A stretch of DNA of 10,101 nucleotides. Origin: GCA-020344555 sp964405925. Its GTDB lineage: Bacteria > Planctomycetota > Phycisphaerae > UBA1845. The position numbers were made by a program, and so were the translations under genes. The stretch lies in assembly GCA_964405925.1 (NCBI GenBank), contig CAYOQG010000223.1, positions 1 to 10,101 of the forward strand. The letters are read 5' to 3'. The notes below the pieces were generated by a model that searched no databases, had not been told where the DNA came from, and worked only from the letters and a program-made list of their open reading frames with translations. Below are positions 1 through 7,492 of the stretch, piece by piece. Each line of letters opens with the position of its first letter. The stretch's first letter is position 1.

Positions 1-27
1 TGAACGGACGCGCGACTTCGGGGATGT

Positions 28-438
28 CTACCTGGGTTTGCTGCTCTGGCAGACTGTGGAACTGGACAACCTGCTGGATCGCAAGGTCGCGCATGGGCGA
101 TCGCGCATTCCCTGGCCGTTGATGGCCACGGTGTCGACCCTGGCGAGATTCTGCGAGCCGTCCAGCGAATTGCACATCGCCGACACCTGGTACTTTCGGA
201 CGGCGCTGTCCCCGGTGGGTCGACGGATTCGTAACTCGTAGTAACCACCGTCTCTGAGGAACCACACGATCACCCAGGCATTGCCCGAGCTGTCAACAAG
301 CGAACCCCTGTGACCATGCCCTGCTCGCGGACCACGGTGGAATCGCACGCGCCAGGCCATCTGCAGTGCGGCGATCCTGCCTTCCGGTCCATCCACGCCG
401 TCGGCTTCCACGACGCTAAACTTTCGAGGCTCTGTCAC
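28..438 (-). CDS. Hypothetical protein, weakly supported
   Basis: A 136-residue open frame with a GTG start (CAC at 436-438 on the plus strand) and a TAG stop. I do not recognise a family. The middle part (about residues 53-72, NAWVIVWFLRDGGYYELRIR) has the alternating hydrophobic pattern of a small beta-sheet protein, which favours real coding. The last 30 residues are Arg/Ser-rich and look like read-through of non-coding DNA. No convincing Shine-Dalgarno sequence precedes the GTG, and an in-frame stop lies 24 bases upstream of it (460-462), so the start cannot be moved far. It may be the remnant of a longer gene broken by the rearrangement that also truncated the neighbouring IS110 element. 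A chance ORF remains possible. Confidence 0.3.
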   Translation of the reverse strand: MTEPRKFSVVEADGVDGPEGRIAALQMAWRVRFHRGPRAGHGHRGSLVDSSGNAWVIVWFLRDGGYYELRIRRPTGDSAVRKYQVSAMCNSLDGSQNLARVDTVAINGQGMRDRPCATLRSSRLSSSTVCQSSKPR

Positions 439-551
439 ACGGCCTAGATCACTCGCTGTCTACGCTTCGCGGTACGGGTTACCCCTGTGCCACGCAAGAC
501 CCACTTCCGGCCGCTGGCCAAGCTTTACCGAGCAGCCCAAATCGGACTGCC

Positions 552-577
552 GGGTTCCCTTCGGAAGGTTTCAACCC
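552..577. repeat. Imperfect inverted repeat (hairpin)
   Basis: The outer arms GGGTT (552-556) and AACCC (573-577) are complementary, and an inner CCTT/AAGG pair surrounds a CGG loop. There is no T-run on either strand, so it is not a typical intrinsic terminator. It may be an end structure of the mobile element or a chance repeat. Confidence 0.3.
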
Positions 578-594
578 TCTATCTCATGCGGTTT

Positions 595-602
595 CCTCCT
601 TT
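595..602 (-). promoter_or_regulatory. Strong Shine-Dalgarno site without a real ORF
   Basis: On the minus strand AAAGGAGG lies seven bases before an ATG at 587-585. The next two codons are AGA and TAG, so translation would end after two residues. The site could be the start of a gene destroyed by an indel, a minimal leader, or a chance purine run. Confidence 0.3.
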
Positions 603-634
603 CCCGAGCTTCGCCTGACGCAAGGATGGCATTT

Positions 635-1654
635 TCAAATGTTCTCTGGGTTTGCAGTGCTTTTTTTCGAGATTTCATGGCGGCGGCCGGTCTGCGAAGG
701 AACCGGAGCCGTGCCTGCGTAACACTGCAACGCTTCAGGGGAATCGAATCGATCGCGGTCGTCACCCAGCTCGGCCAGTAGACGCGAAGTCGTCTTCGTG
801 CCAGCTCCCGGCAGTGAACCGAACACGTCATGATCGGGATGGTCGGCGAACAGCTTCTCGATCCTTTCGCGGAGCATGTCCAGGTGCTTCTGAAGCGCCT
901 TCAGTTGGGCGACCAACGCAAGAGCCAGCATACTCTTGGCATTTGTGGCCGCCTGGCTGCCGGTGAACAGCTCTGCCCGGGCAAACAGAGCTAGGCGTGT
1001 TTCGTAGGTCTGAGGGCGAGCCAACTTGTTGGCGTGAAGGAACTTCTCCCACCTGCGCTTGCCGGCAGCGGTCAGCTTCTGGGGCGTGGGGAACTGCTCC
1101 AAGAACTTCAGGGCCGACGGTACCATCCAGTCGTCGAATACTTCGAGTGCCGTTGGATAATACTCTTTCAAAGCAGCGCGCAATTGGCAAACTAGCGCTG
1201 TACGTTGCTCAATCAGGGTCATCTCATCACGGCACAACACCCGCAATTCACCAATTAGCGGGTCGTTCTGTGTAAGCCGTCGCCAACCGTGTCCGTCGGT
1301 GCGCAGGGCGTCAGCCATGCTCCATGCGTCCACGAAATCCGTCTTGTTTCCGCTCGGTGCCTTTCGCTCGCGATAACGTTTAGCCGCCTTGGGATTGACC
1401 GGATACACCAAGAGCCCGGCGCCTAGGAGACGTTCGACCGTCGCCCCTGAACTTGTTTCAATGGCAACCGGTGGGGAGCCGTACGCGCGCAACTGGATGC
1501 GAAGGGACTGCCAGCCCTCTTCAGAATCTTCTATGCGAAGATTCAGCACGATCTGACCATCCTGATCCACCGCGACGACGTCGTGATGGTCGCTGGCCCA
1601 ATCGAATCCCACAAAAACCAAATGCTCCTCCCACGTCGGAATCTGTTCATCCAT
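635..1654 (-). pseudogene. IS110-family transposase, C-terminally truncated
   Basis: A 339-residue product from the ATG at 1654-1652, preceded by AAGGA (1666-1662) seven bases upstream. The N-terminal DEDD_Tnp_IS110 domain (about residues 12-165) shows all four RuvC-like acidic residues: D18 in VGFDWA, E66 in VAIETSSG, and D106 and D109 in NKTDFVDA. A helical linker follows (about 170-260). A Transposase_20 domain then starts with SLPGAGTKTTSRLLAELGD and continues to LQCYAGTAPV. IS110 enzymes normally continue for about 60-90 more residues carrying the conserved serine used in strand exchange. Here the frame runs into an unrelated tail (ISKKSTANPENI) and a stop, just after a run of seven A at 667-661. 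Neither other frame restores a recognisable C-terminus, so a deletion or rearrangement is more likely than a single frameshift. The open frame continues upstream to 2002, but that extension is low-complexity and lacks family similarity, so the internal ATG was chosen. Confidence 0.88.
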
Positions 1655-1950
1655 GGATTGTTCCTTGATTCGTTTTCCGCGCGCTCTCCGAGATGCCGTG
1701 GACCTGCTACCAGTCGACCTGATACGAGAGCCTTCGCGAGGCACAGGTCTCTCAGACTTCTGAGCAGGTACTAACGGGGTGACCGGTGATCTGAAAACAG
1801 CCCTCGAAGAGCTAGGAACCACAAACCGTGAATACCCCGTGGCATCGTCACATAACGATCCAGGAAGCGTACAGTCAGCAACAGATTTCACAACCGCCGC
1901 CGAGTTACTCACAGCCGAGTCTCGTTGAGCTCCTGGGGGCTCCTCAACTC
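1655..1950 (-). ncRNA. IS110 left-end non-coding region, possible bridge RNA
   Basis: In IS110-group elements the stretch upstream of the transposase encodes a structured bridge RNA of roughly 150-250 nt, whose two internal loops pair with target and donor DNA. This interval has the right position and size and contains several small stems on the minus strand: CTCAG/CTGAG arms around 1751-1764, a GCCT/AGGC stem at 1730-1742, and the longer hairpin at 1924-1948. No loop could be matched to a target because the right end and the insertion junction are missing. The assignment rests on position and family knowledge, not on a recognised RNA fold. Confidence 0.3.
1924..1948. repeat. Hairpin with internal direct repeat
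   Basis: The arms GTTGAG (1924-1929) and CTCAAC (1943-1948) are perfectly complementary. Read on the minus strand the hairpin contains AGGAGC twice, separated by CCCC. It lies about 270 bases upstream of the transposase start and may be part of the left end of the IS110 element. Confidence 0.35.
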
Positions 1951-2190
1951 GTCTATGACTAACGTCGGCAAGGGTATCAGGAACGACAGGCTCGGTGTGC
2001 AACGAGCTGGAGCCTCTGTTGATGATGAGTGAACCTCATCCAGGCCGTTAAGCCCACCACCGCATCGTGTTGCCATTTCAGCCAGGGATTCCACAACCAT
2101 TAACGTTTGGAGCAGCCACACTGTCGAAAAGGGCGTTTTCTGAACCGTGTGTCCTCTCAAGCGTTCCAACGGGATGCTGGTCCAAGCGCC

Positions 2191-2219
2191 TTGAACAACG
2201 CCCCGAGATCAGCTAAACT
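2191..2219 (+). promoter_or_regulatory. Possible sigma70-type promoter for the protease gene
   Basis: TTGAAC (2191-2196) and TAAACT (2214-2219) are separated by exactly 17 bases. Each hexamer matches four of six consensus positions. It would give a 5' untranslated leader of about 160 bases. Planctomycete promoters are poorly defined, so this is a pattern match only. Confidence 0.3.
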
Positions 2220-2355
2220 GGCGCTACTGGCTCAAAACTTCGGTCTAGTCACTGCCAACAGGACGGGGCGGGCGGCTCCCTGCACCGGATCTGCAGCCCC
2301 TGCGAAGGAGCGGGGGACAACTTGGGCCGCCACAGGGCTCGAACATCGGTAAGTT

Positions 2356-2374
2356 GGCTGGTTTACAAACCGCC
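2356..2374 (+). promoter_or_regulatory. Stem-loop directly upstream of the protease RBS
   Basis: GGC (2356-2358) and GGTTT (2360-2364) pair with AAACC (2367-2371) and GCC (2372-2374), leaving one bulged T and a very tight loop. In practice the innermost pair probably opens. The stem ends one base before the Shine-Dalgarno sequence GAAAGGA (2375-2381), so it could affect ribosome access or mRNA stability. No ligand-binding class is recognised. Confidence 0.3.
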
Positions 2375-2388
2375 GAAAGGAATCTGCT

Positions 2389-5300
2389 ATGAGCTTGAGC
2401 AAGCTGCGTGCGGGACTGTGCTTATGTGTGATCGTCGCAACGTCGATCGTGACCGAGACAGCAAGCGGGGATTCCTGGCTCGCCGTTTCCGCAGATGGTA
2501 TCGTGACGATCCAAGATATTTCGGCTGCGAAGCCTCCGGTCTTGGACGTCCGGGCGTACGACGAGAATGGGATCGAGCTCGCAGTAACGACTACAGGTCT
2601 TGCCTTTGCGCCCCGGACAACCAAGGGGGGCGACTTTGTGCAGATCATGTGGCCCGATCGGCCGGTAACGGGTGAGATCGGTACGCCGGCTCTGCCTGTG
2701 ATCCGCAGACTGTTCACGGCACCTGCTGCGGCCGATGTGCTGATCACCATCGACCAGGGTCAGACAGTCGTCATTGATGCCCGATCGGCCAGCCTCCCTT
2801 TGCGTGTGATGCCGGTCCAGCCTCCGATACCCAAACTGCCAGGCGCTCGGGCCAGGGCCGAATTCGTGCTCGACGAAGCGAGCTACGGCGTTGACCGCGG
2901 GTTGCTGGCCGAGCGAGCGGTGGTTGAAGAGCTGGGCATCGTTCGGGGGCAGCGGTTGTTCCTGCTCGAGGCCCGCCCGGTGGACTACAATCCCGTTGCC
3001 CAAACGCTCACTGTTTGGCCGGAGATTGGAATCGGGATCCATTTTGACGGCGGAAACCAGTCGGCCGGTGGTCTCTTACCGCTGCCTGGTCTTCACCATA
3101 TCCTGCTCAACCCGAGTCCGGCCGCAGGGGCCGGCCGTGGTACAGGCAATTATCTGATCGTCGTGGCCAGTACGTTCGAGACTGACATCGCATCCTATGC
3201 AGCAGCCAAGGCGGCTCAGGGATTCACCGTCACGACACATTCGGTCGCTCCCGGAACCAGCAACAGCACCATCAAGAGCTATATTCAGGGCCTATGGGGT
3301 GACCCCGGAACGGCACCAGATTATGTACTCCTGGTCGGCGACACCGACAGGATCCCCCACTGGACCGGTGGCGGGGCCGGCTCACCGGCCACAGACCTGC
3401 AGTACGGCAGCATGGATGGGTCAGCCGACTGGTATCCCGATATCGCCATCGGGCGCTTTCCCGTGGACACGCCGGCTGAGTTGCAGACCATGATCGACAA
3501 GACGCTTTACTACGAGAACGGTCCGCTCGCCGATCCTGCCTACAAGAAGCGGGCGGTGTTCATGGCGTCCGTGGACAACTATCAGATCAGCGAGGGCACC
3601 CACGAATACGTCATCAATACCTACTTGGAGCCGTTCGGGTACCAGGTGGACAGGCTCTATCAGGTGACGTACGGCGCGACCACGCAAGACGTGACTGACT
3701 CGTTCAACGACGGCCGGTTCTACGGTATCTACAGCGGCCACGGCGGCGAATACTCCTGGGCAGATGGACCGCCGTTCTCCCAGAGCAACGTCAACGCCCT
3801 GACCAACGAGAACATGTATGCGATGATCTGTAGCTTCGCATGCGTCACGGGAACCTACACACTGGACGAATGTTTCATGGAAACGTGGGTTTTGGCGCCG
3901 AATAAAGGCGCGGTTACGGCCTGGGGCTCATCCGTCACCAGCTATTGGGACGAAGACGACATCCTCGAGAGGCGGCTCTTCGACGCGATCTTCGATAACG
4001 AGGACGACGTCAAGACAGAGATCGGACCGATTTACAACGAAGCCAAGATTCGTCATTTGGCTTACTACGGCCCCACCTCCACGACGCGTCGCTACTTCGA
4101 GATGTACAACCTGATGGGCGATCCTGCTTTGCCTCTTCCGAGCGGTTGTTCGGATGCGGGAGAGATTGCGATCGATCGAACCGCGTACGCATGCGAAAGC
4201 ACGGTCCAGATCGAAGTGATGGACTGCGGGCTGAACGTCAACGACAACGTGATCGACACGGTCGAGGTCATGGTCCAGTCGGAGTCGGAACCCGCCGGCG
4301 AGAGCGTGACACTCTACGAGACCGACACCGCGTCATCGCAGTTCAACGGTACGATCACCTTGAGCCAGACCGACGAAGCGGGGGTATTGCTCGTGGCCGA
4401 AGGTGATACGGTTGTCGCGACCTATGTCGATGCCGATGACGGCCAGGGGGGTCAAAACGTCGAGGTCATCGTGAGCGCGGGCATCGACTGCCAGGCGCCA
4501 GGCATCTCGAACATACAGGTGTCCGACATTCAGCCCAGAAGTGCAACCGTCACGTTCGATGCTGATGAGCCTGTCATCGGGATCGTGCACTACGGGCCGG
4601 GTTGTGATGCTCTCACCCAACAGGCCTCTTCGAGCGTCTACGCCGGTTCCGTCGTCGTGAACCTCACCGGGCTGAACCACAGCACGGCGTATTACTTCAC
4701 CGTGGAGGCGGAGGACGAAGCCGGCAATGCGTCCGGTGACGACACCTGCTATTCGTTTGTGACGCCGGAAGTGCCCGACTTCTTTGCGGAACAATTTACC
4801 GGTGACTTCGATCTGGCCAACTTGTCCGTGTTCTTCACGCCGAACGGCTCTGACGATTTCTACGCTGGCTGTACCGAGCAGATCGCAGCTTTCCCCACAG
4901 ACCCCACCGGTGGTACAACACTGAGCTTCTCACCCTCCAATGACGACGGATACGCCAACGTTTTCCTGAGCGGGGGCGAGACCGTGTCGCTGTACGGGAC
5001 CGGATACACAAACTTCTTTGTAGGCTCGAACGGGTACATTACATTCGGGGCTGGCGACAGCGGATACGATGAAACATTTGCAGATCATTTCGACCTGCCG
5101 CGGGTATCGGGTTGTCTCAACGACCTGTCCCCCGGACCAGTTGGGACCGTGTCTTGGAAGCAGCTCCCGGATCGCGTGGCCGTCACCTGGGACAACGTGC
5201 CCGAGTACAACACCGCCAACTCCAACAACTTCCAGATCGAGCTATTCTTCAACGGGGACATCCGGATCAGCTACCTGCAAATGGATGCCGGTGACGGTAT

Positions 5301-7278
5301 CGCGGGTCTTTCCGCTGGTGACGGCGTCGACCCCGACTTCATCGAGAGCGACCTTTCCGCCCTATTGGTCTGCGCTGAACGTCCGCCAACCGCTTTCAGT
5401 GTGGAATTGGAGACACCGGGTGACACACCCGTCATGGTTACGCTGAACGCCAGTGATGACGGCTTGCCCGACCCGCCGGGGATGCTTACGTACGTCGTCC
5501 TTTCGCTCCCGACCTATGGCACGCTGAATGATCCGGGCACCGGGCCGATTGAATCGGTTCCCTATGCCCTGCCGGACGGTGACAATCAGGTTGAGTATGT
5601 TCCACTTTCTTGGTTCAGAGGCGGCGATACCTTCGAATTCAAAGCCAATGATGGCGGTGTACCTCCAGACGGAGGGGATTCGAACACCGCCGCTGTTTCA
5701 ATCACCGTCGGAGGTCCGGAGTCCGTCTTTTTCTTCCCACTGGACACCGATCCCGGTTGGACGAGGGAAGGCCAATGGGAGTTCGGCGTCCCGCAAGGTG
5801 GTGGAAGTTCCAACGGCGACCCCACCGGCGGCTTCACCGGTTCAAACGTGTTTGGATATAACCTGGCTGGGGATTACTCCAATAACCTTCCTCCCACCTA
5901 CTTGACGACCACACCGATCGACTGTTCGAACGTGACCGGCACTGAGCTTCGATTCCAACGCTGGCTGGGCGTTGAGGGGGCAACCTATGACCATGCCAGT
6001 GTGGAAGTGTCCAACGACGGCACGAATTGGACCACGATCTGGGACCACACCGGTGGCACGACCAGCGACGGTTCTTGGTCACTACAGATTTTCGACGTCT
6101 CGGATGTCGCGGATGGTCAACCGGAGGTCTACATCCGCTGGGTCATGGGGCCCACCGATTATGTCTTCGGTTATCCCGGCTGGAATATCGACGACATCGA
6201 CATTTGGGGCATCACCGCACCGGCTGACTGTAATGGGAATGAAATCCCTGATTCCCAGGACATCCTCGACGGTACCAGCGAGGACTGTAACCTGAACAAC
6301 GTCCCCGATGAATGCGAGAGCGATCCGCAGATCCTAAGTCAACCGACAAGCGAACTGGCGTGCTACGGTGGATCGGTGACGTTCACGGTCACCGCTGAGG
6401 GATTTGGAGCGCTGACGTATCAATGGCGGAAAGACGGCGTCGACATCGACGGTGAGACTCAGGCTTCGTGTACGATTGACTCCGTTGATGATGAGACGGT
6501 CGGTGACTACGACGTTGTGGTGAACGGCGACTGTGGGTCGGTAACCAGCGACGCAGCCACACTCTCGACCCTGCCCGTGCCTGCAACAGTTCAGCCCGAT
6601 CCCACGGCACCGGACGTGGGTAACGGGACCAAAAACCGCTATCTGTCGTTTATCGCAGGCGAAGCCGGCAGCGAGCAGGCTATCCATGTCACGCTGGCGT
6701 CAGTCCCTGGATCCCCCTACGCGGAAGGTCGGACGATGTGGGTGCAAGAACCCCATCCGATCACGGAAGCCTCCGGCTCGGCGGCACCGACGCCGGAGCC
6801 CACACACATGGCGGCCTCGCTGGGCTGTCAGCCGTTCTACACCGATTGGGCTGCGCTTGGGGTCATCGACGTTTACGACGACGCCGTCGTCCCGGGCGGC
6901 TCCTACGAGATTCGCGTGATCGACGCCCTTTGTGACCCGGCGCGTGGAGAAAGCTATTCGCCACAACTGGACGTCGCCTTGGCGGCACCTGGCGATGTGG
7001 TTGGTGACTGTGCCGACTGTCCGTGCACCGCGCCGAACGGTGTGATCGATTTTGTGGACATCTCCGCCGTTGTCGAGAAGTTCAAGAACACCCCGTGCAC
7101 ACCGGGCGGACCGGGTGTCCCGCGGAAGGCCGAGGCTGACCTGATCAACTCGACGACGACGTTGCCGAAGCCCGACCACGTGGTCGATTTCGTGGACATC
7201 AGCTACTGTGTGGACGCGTTCCGCGGCGAGGCAGCCCCCCTGCCTGGACCACCTTTGGATGATCCGTGTACGCCGTGA
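2389..7278 (+). CDS. Secreted gingipain-like C25 protease, multi-domain
   Basis: A 1629-residue exported cysteine endopeptidase. The ATG follows GAAAGGA by seven bases and begins a signal peptide (residues 1 to about 27, a short basic segment, a hydrophobic core, then TETASG). Residues about 30-250 resemble a C25 propeptide region. The peptidase C25 domain (about 255-583) runs from NYLIVVAS through LLVGDTDRIP and WYPDIAIGRFPV to YNLMGDPALPL. The catalytic dyad is visible as H451 (YSGHGGEYSW) and C485 (CSFACVTG), 34 residues apart, close to the 33 in gingipain R. Next come a beta domain (584-700), an FnIII-like domain (704-793), a module seen in planctomycete exoproteins with VGSNGYITF and VSWKQLPDRVAVTW (796-995), a cadherin/Ig-like domain (998-1108), a jelly-roll domain (1110-1274), TSP3-like calcium motifs (1280-1309), an Ig-like domain (1313-1394), a further beta-rich segment (about 1395-1535) and a dockerin-like tail (1535-1629). 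It stands alone with no partner genes nearby. Specificity for Arg or Lys cannot be read from the sequence. Confidence 0.93.
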   Translation: MSLSKLRAGLCLCVIVATSIVTETASGDSWLAVSADGIVTIQDISAAKPPVLDVRAYDENGIELAVTTTGLAFAPRTTKGGDFVQIMWPDRPVTGEIGTPALPVIRRLFTAPAAADVLITIDQGQTVVIDARSASLPLRVMPVQPPIPKLPGARARAEFVLDEASYGVDRGLLAERAVVEELGIVRGQRLFLLEARPVDYNPVAQTLTVWPEIGIGIHFDGGNQSAGGLLPLPGLHHILLNPSPAAGAGRGTGNYLIVVASTFETDIASYAAAKAAQGFTVTTHSVAPGTSNSTIKSYIQGLWGDPGTAPDYVLLVGDTDRIPHWTGGGAGSPATDLQYGSMDGSADWYPDIAIGRFPVDTPAELQTMIDKTLYYENGPLADPAYKKRAVFMASVDNYQISEGTHEYVINTYLEPFGYQVDRLYQVTYGATTQDVTDSFNDGRFYGIYSGHGGEYSWADGPPFSQSNVNALTNENMYAMICSFACVTGTYTLDECFMETWVLAPNKGAVTAWGSSVTSYWDEDDILERRLFDAIFDNEDDVKTEIGPIYNEAKIRHLAYYGPTSTTRRYFEMYNLMGDPALPLPSGCSDAGEIAIDRTAYACESTVQIEVMDCGLNVNDNVIDTVEVMVQSESEPAGESVTLYETDTASSQFNGTITLSQTDEAGVLLVAEGDTVVATYVDADDGQGGQNVEVIVSAGIDCQAPGISNIQVSDIQPRSATVTFDADEPVIGIVHYGPGCDALTQQASSSVYAGSVVVNLTGLNHSTAYYFTVEAEDEAGNASGDDTCYSFVTPEVPDFFAEQFTGDFDLANLSVFFTPNGSDDFYAGCTEQIAAFPTDPTGGTTLSFSPSNDDGYANVFLSGGETVSLYGTGYTNFFVGSNGYITFGAGDSGYDETFADHFDLPRVSGCLNDLSPGPVGTVSWKQLPDRVAVTWDNVPEYNTANSNNFQIELFFNGDIRISYLQMDAGDGIAGLSAGDGVDPDFIESDLSALLVCAERPPTAFSVELETPGDTPVMVTLNASDDGLPDPPGMLTYVVLSLPTYGTLNDPGTGPIESVPYALPDGDNQVEYVPLSWFRGGDTFEFKANDGGVPPDGGDSNTAAVSITVGGPESVFFFPLDTDPGWTREGQWEFGVPQGGGSSNGDPTGGFTGSNVFGYNLAGDYSNNLPPTYLTTTPIDCSNVTGTELRFQRWLGVEGATYDHASVEVSNDGTNWTTIWDHTGGTTSDGSWSLQIFDVSDVADGQPEVYIRWVMGPTDYVFGYPGWNIDDIDIWGITAPADCNGNEIPDSQDILDGTSEDCNLNNVPDECESDPQILSQPTSELACYGGSVTFTVTAEGFGALTYQWRKDGVDIDGETQASCTIDSVDDETVGDYDVVVNGDCGSVTSDAATLSTLPVPATVQPDPTAPDVGNGTKNRYLSFIAGEAGSEQAIHVTLASVPGSPYAEGRTMWVQEPHPITEASGSAAPTPEPTHMAASLGCQPFYTDWAALGVIDVYDDAVVPGGSYEIRVIDALCDPARGESYSPQLDVALAAPGDVVGDCADCPCTAPNGVIDFVDISAVVEKFKNTPCTPGGPGVPRKAEADLINSTTTLPKPDHVVDFVDISYCVDAFRGEAAPLPGPPLDDPCTP
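6991..7275 (+). other. Dockerin-like C-terminal module of the protease
   Basis: Residues 1535-1629 of the protease contain two related calcium-loop-helix repeats, NGVIDFVDISAVVEKF (from residue 1550) and DHVVDFVDISYCVDAF (from residue 1596), after a GDVVGDC lead-in. Type I dockerins have this paired layout and bind cohesins. No cohesin-like gene is in the window. In planctomycetes such tails end many exported proteins outside any cellulosome, so a role in retention or surface display is plausible but unproven. Confidence 0.7.
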
Positions 7279-7367
7279 GCTTGGCACAACGGGTCTGACT
7301 CGGCGACCTTTCACACACCTTTGGCAGAAACCGGCAACGGGCAATACGCGAATTGTCCAGCCACCAA

Positions 7368-7393
7368 TCGCGTCGGTGCCGGCGTCGGCGCGA
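7368..7393 (+). terminator. GC-rich stem-loop, possible transcript end structure
   Basis: Ten-base arms (7368-7377 and 7384-7393) pair over their full length when three G-U wobbles are allowed, starting with five Watson-Crick pairs (TCGCG/CGCGA), around a GCCGGC loop. No T-run follows, so it does not fit a classical intrinsic terminator. It may mark or protect the 3' end of the protease mRNA. Confidence 0.35.
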
Positions 7394-7455
7394 CTCTGCC
7401 CCTGTCAACTGTAATCGACCTGCGACCCCAATACTCGGGCGTTTTTGCAGGTTGT

Positions 7456-7473
7456 ACCGTCGTCTTGCACGGT
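7456..7473 (+). promoter_or_regulatory. Inverted repeat overlapping the -35 box, possible operator
   Basis: ACCGT (7456-7460) and ACGGT (7469-7473) flank eight bases and overlap the TTGCAC -35 hexamer. A dimeric regulator bound here would block the promoter. The arms are only five bases long, so chance is a serious alternative. Confidence 0.2.
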
Positions 7474-7492
7474 CGACGCCCGGTGGGATAAT
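7465..7492 (+). promoter_or_regulatory. Sigma70-like promoter of the NACHT gene
   Basis: TTGCAC (7465-7470) and GATAAT (7487-7492) are separated by 16 bases. The hexamers match the consensus in four and five of six positions. Transcription would start near 7499, giving a leader of about 75 bases to the chosen ATG. This is the best promoter match in the window. Confidence 0.45.

Larger units (their letters stand above)
439..634. other. Non-coding or degraded junction next to the IS110 remnant
   Basis: No gene of useful length is seen here. On the minus strand it holds the end of the disrupted transposase region, a strong AAAGGAGG Shine-Dalgarno site with a two-codon ORF, and an inverted repeat at 552-577. 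No terminal inverted repeats or target duplications could be recognised, which is normal for IS110-type elements because most lack them. The stretch is best read as the scar between a truncated mobile element and an unidentified neighbouring sequence. Confidence 0.4.
635..1950 (-). mobile_element. IS110-group insertion sequence, probably defective
   Basis: The element is defined by its transposase and by the long non-coding leader on the 5' side of that gene, the arrangement of the IS110 group (the IS1111 group has its long non-coding end downstream). Both outer limits are approximate. The right end appears lost together with the transposase C-terminus. The left limit is placed near a hairpin at 1924-1948 only as a guide. 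IS110 elements move through a circular intermediate using a DEDD/serine recombinase guided by a bridge RNA and generally leave no target duplication, so the borders cannot be fixed from one copy. Confidence 0.6.
1951..2388. other. Intergenic region between IS110 remnant and protease gene
   Basis: No gene could be supported in these 438 bases. A minus-strand open frame of 86 codons (1909-2169) overlaps the IS left end, but I see no family features or ribosome binding site. The right half carries a possible promoter (2191-2219) and an RBS-proximal stem for the protease gene. The interval may include part of the mobile element, because the true left end is unknown. Confidence 0.5.

Noticed and set aside
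470..580. Possible tRNA-like stretch with a GGTTTCAACCC sequence
   Set aside because: The remaining cloverleaf arms and a T-loop of normal form could not be found on either strand.
661..667. Run of seven A (minus strand) in the transposase as a programmed frameshift site
   Set aside because: Programmed frameshifting is not typical of IS110, and neither alternative frame restores the missing Transposase_20 residues.
1909..2169. An 86-codon minus-strand open frame upstream of the transposase
   Set aside because: There is no ribosome binding site and no recognisable domain, and it overlaps the putative left end of the insertion sequence.
2422..3042. A 206-codon minus-strand open frame inside the protease gene
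   Set aside because: It lies opposite the propeptide region, its translation is rich in Arg and His without a recognisable fold, and the sense strand is clearly coding.
6700..7344. A 214-codon minus-strand open frame over the protease 3' end
   Set aside because: It is the antisense of the dockerin-like region; the repeated DFVDIS motif on the sense strand shows which frame is real.
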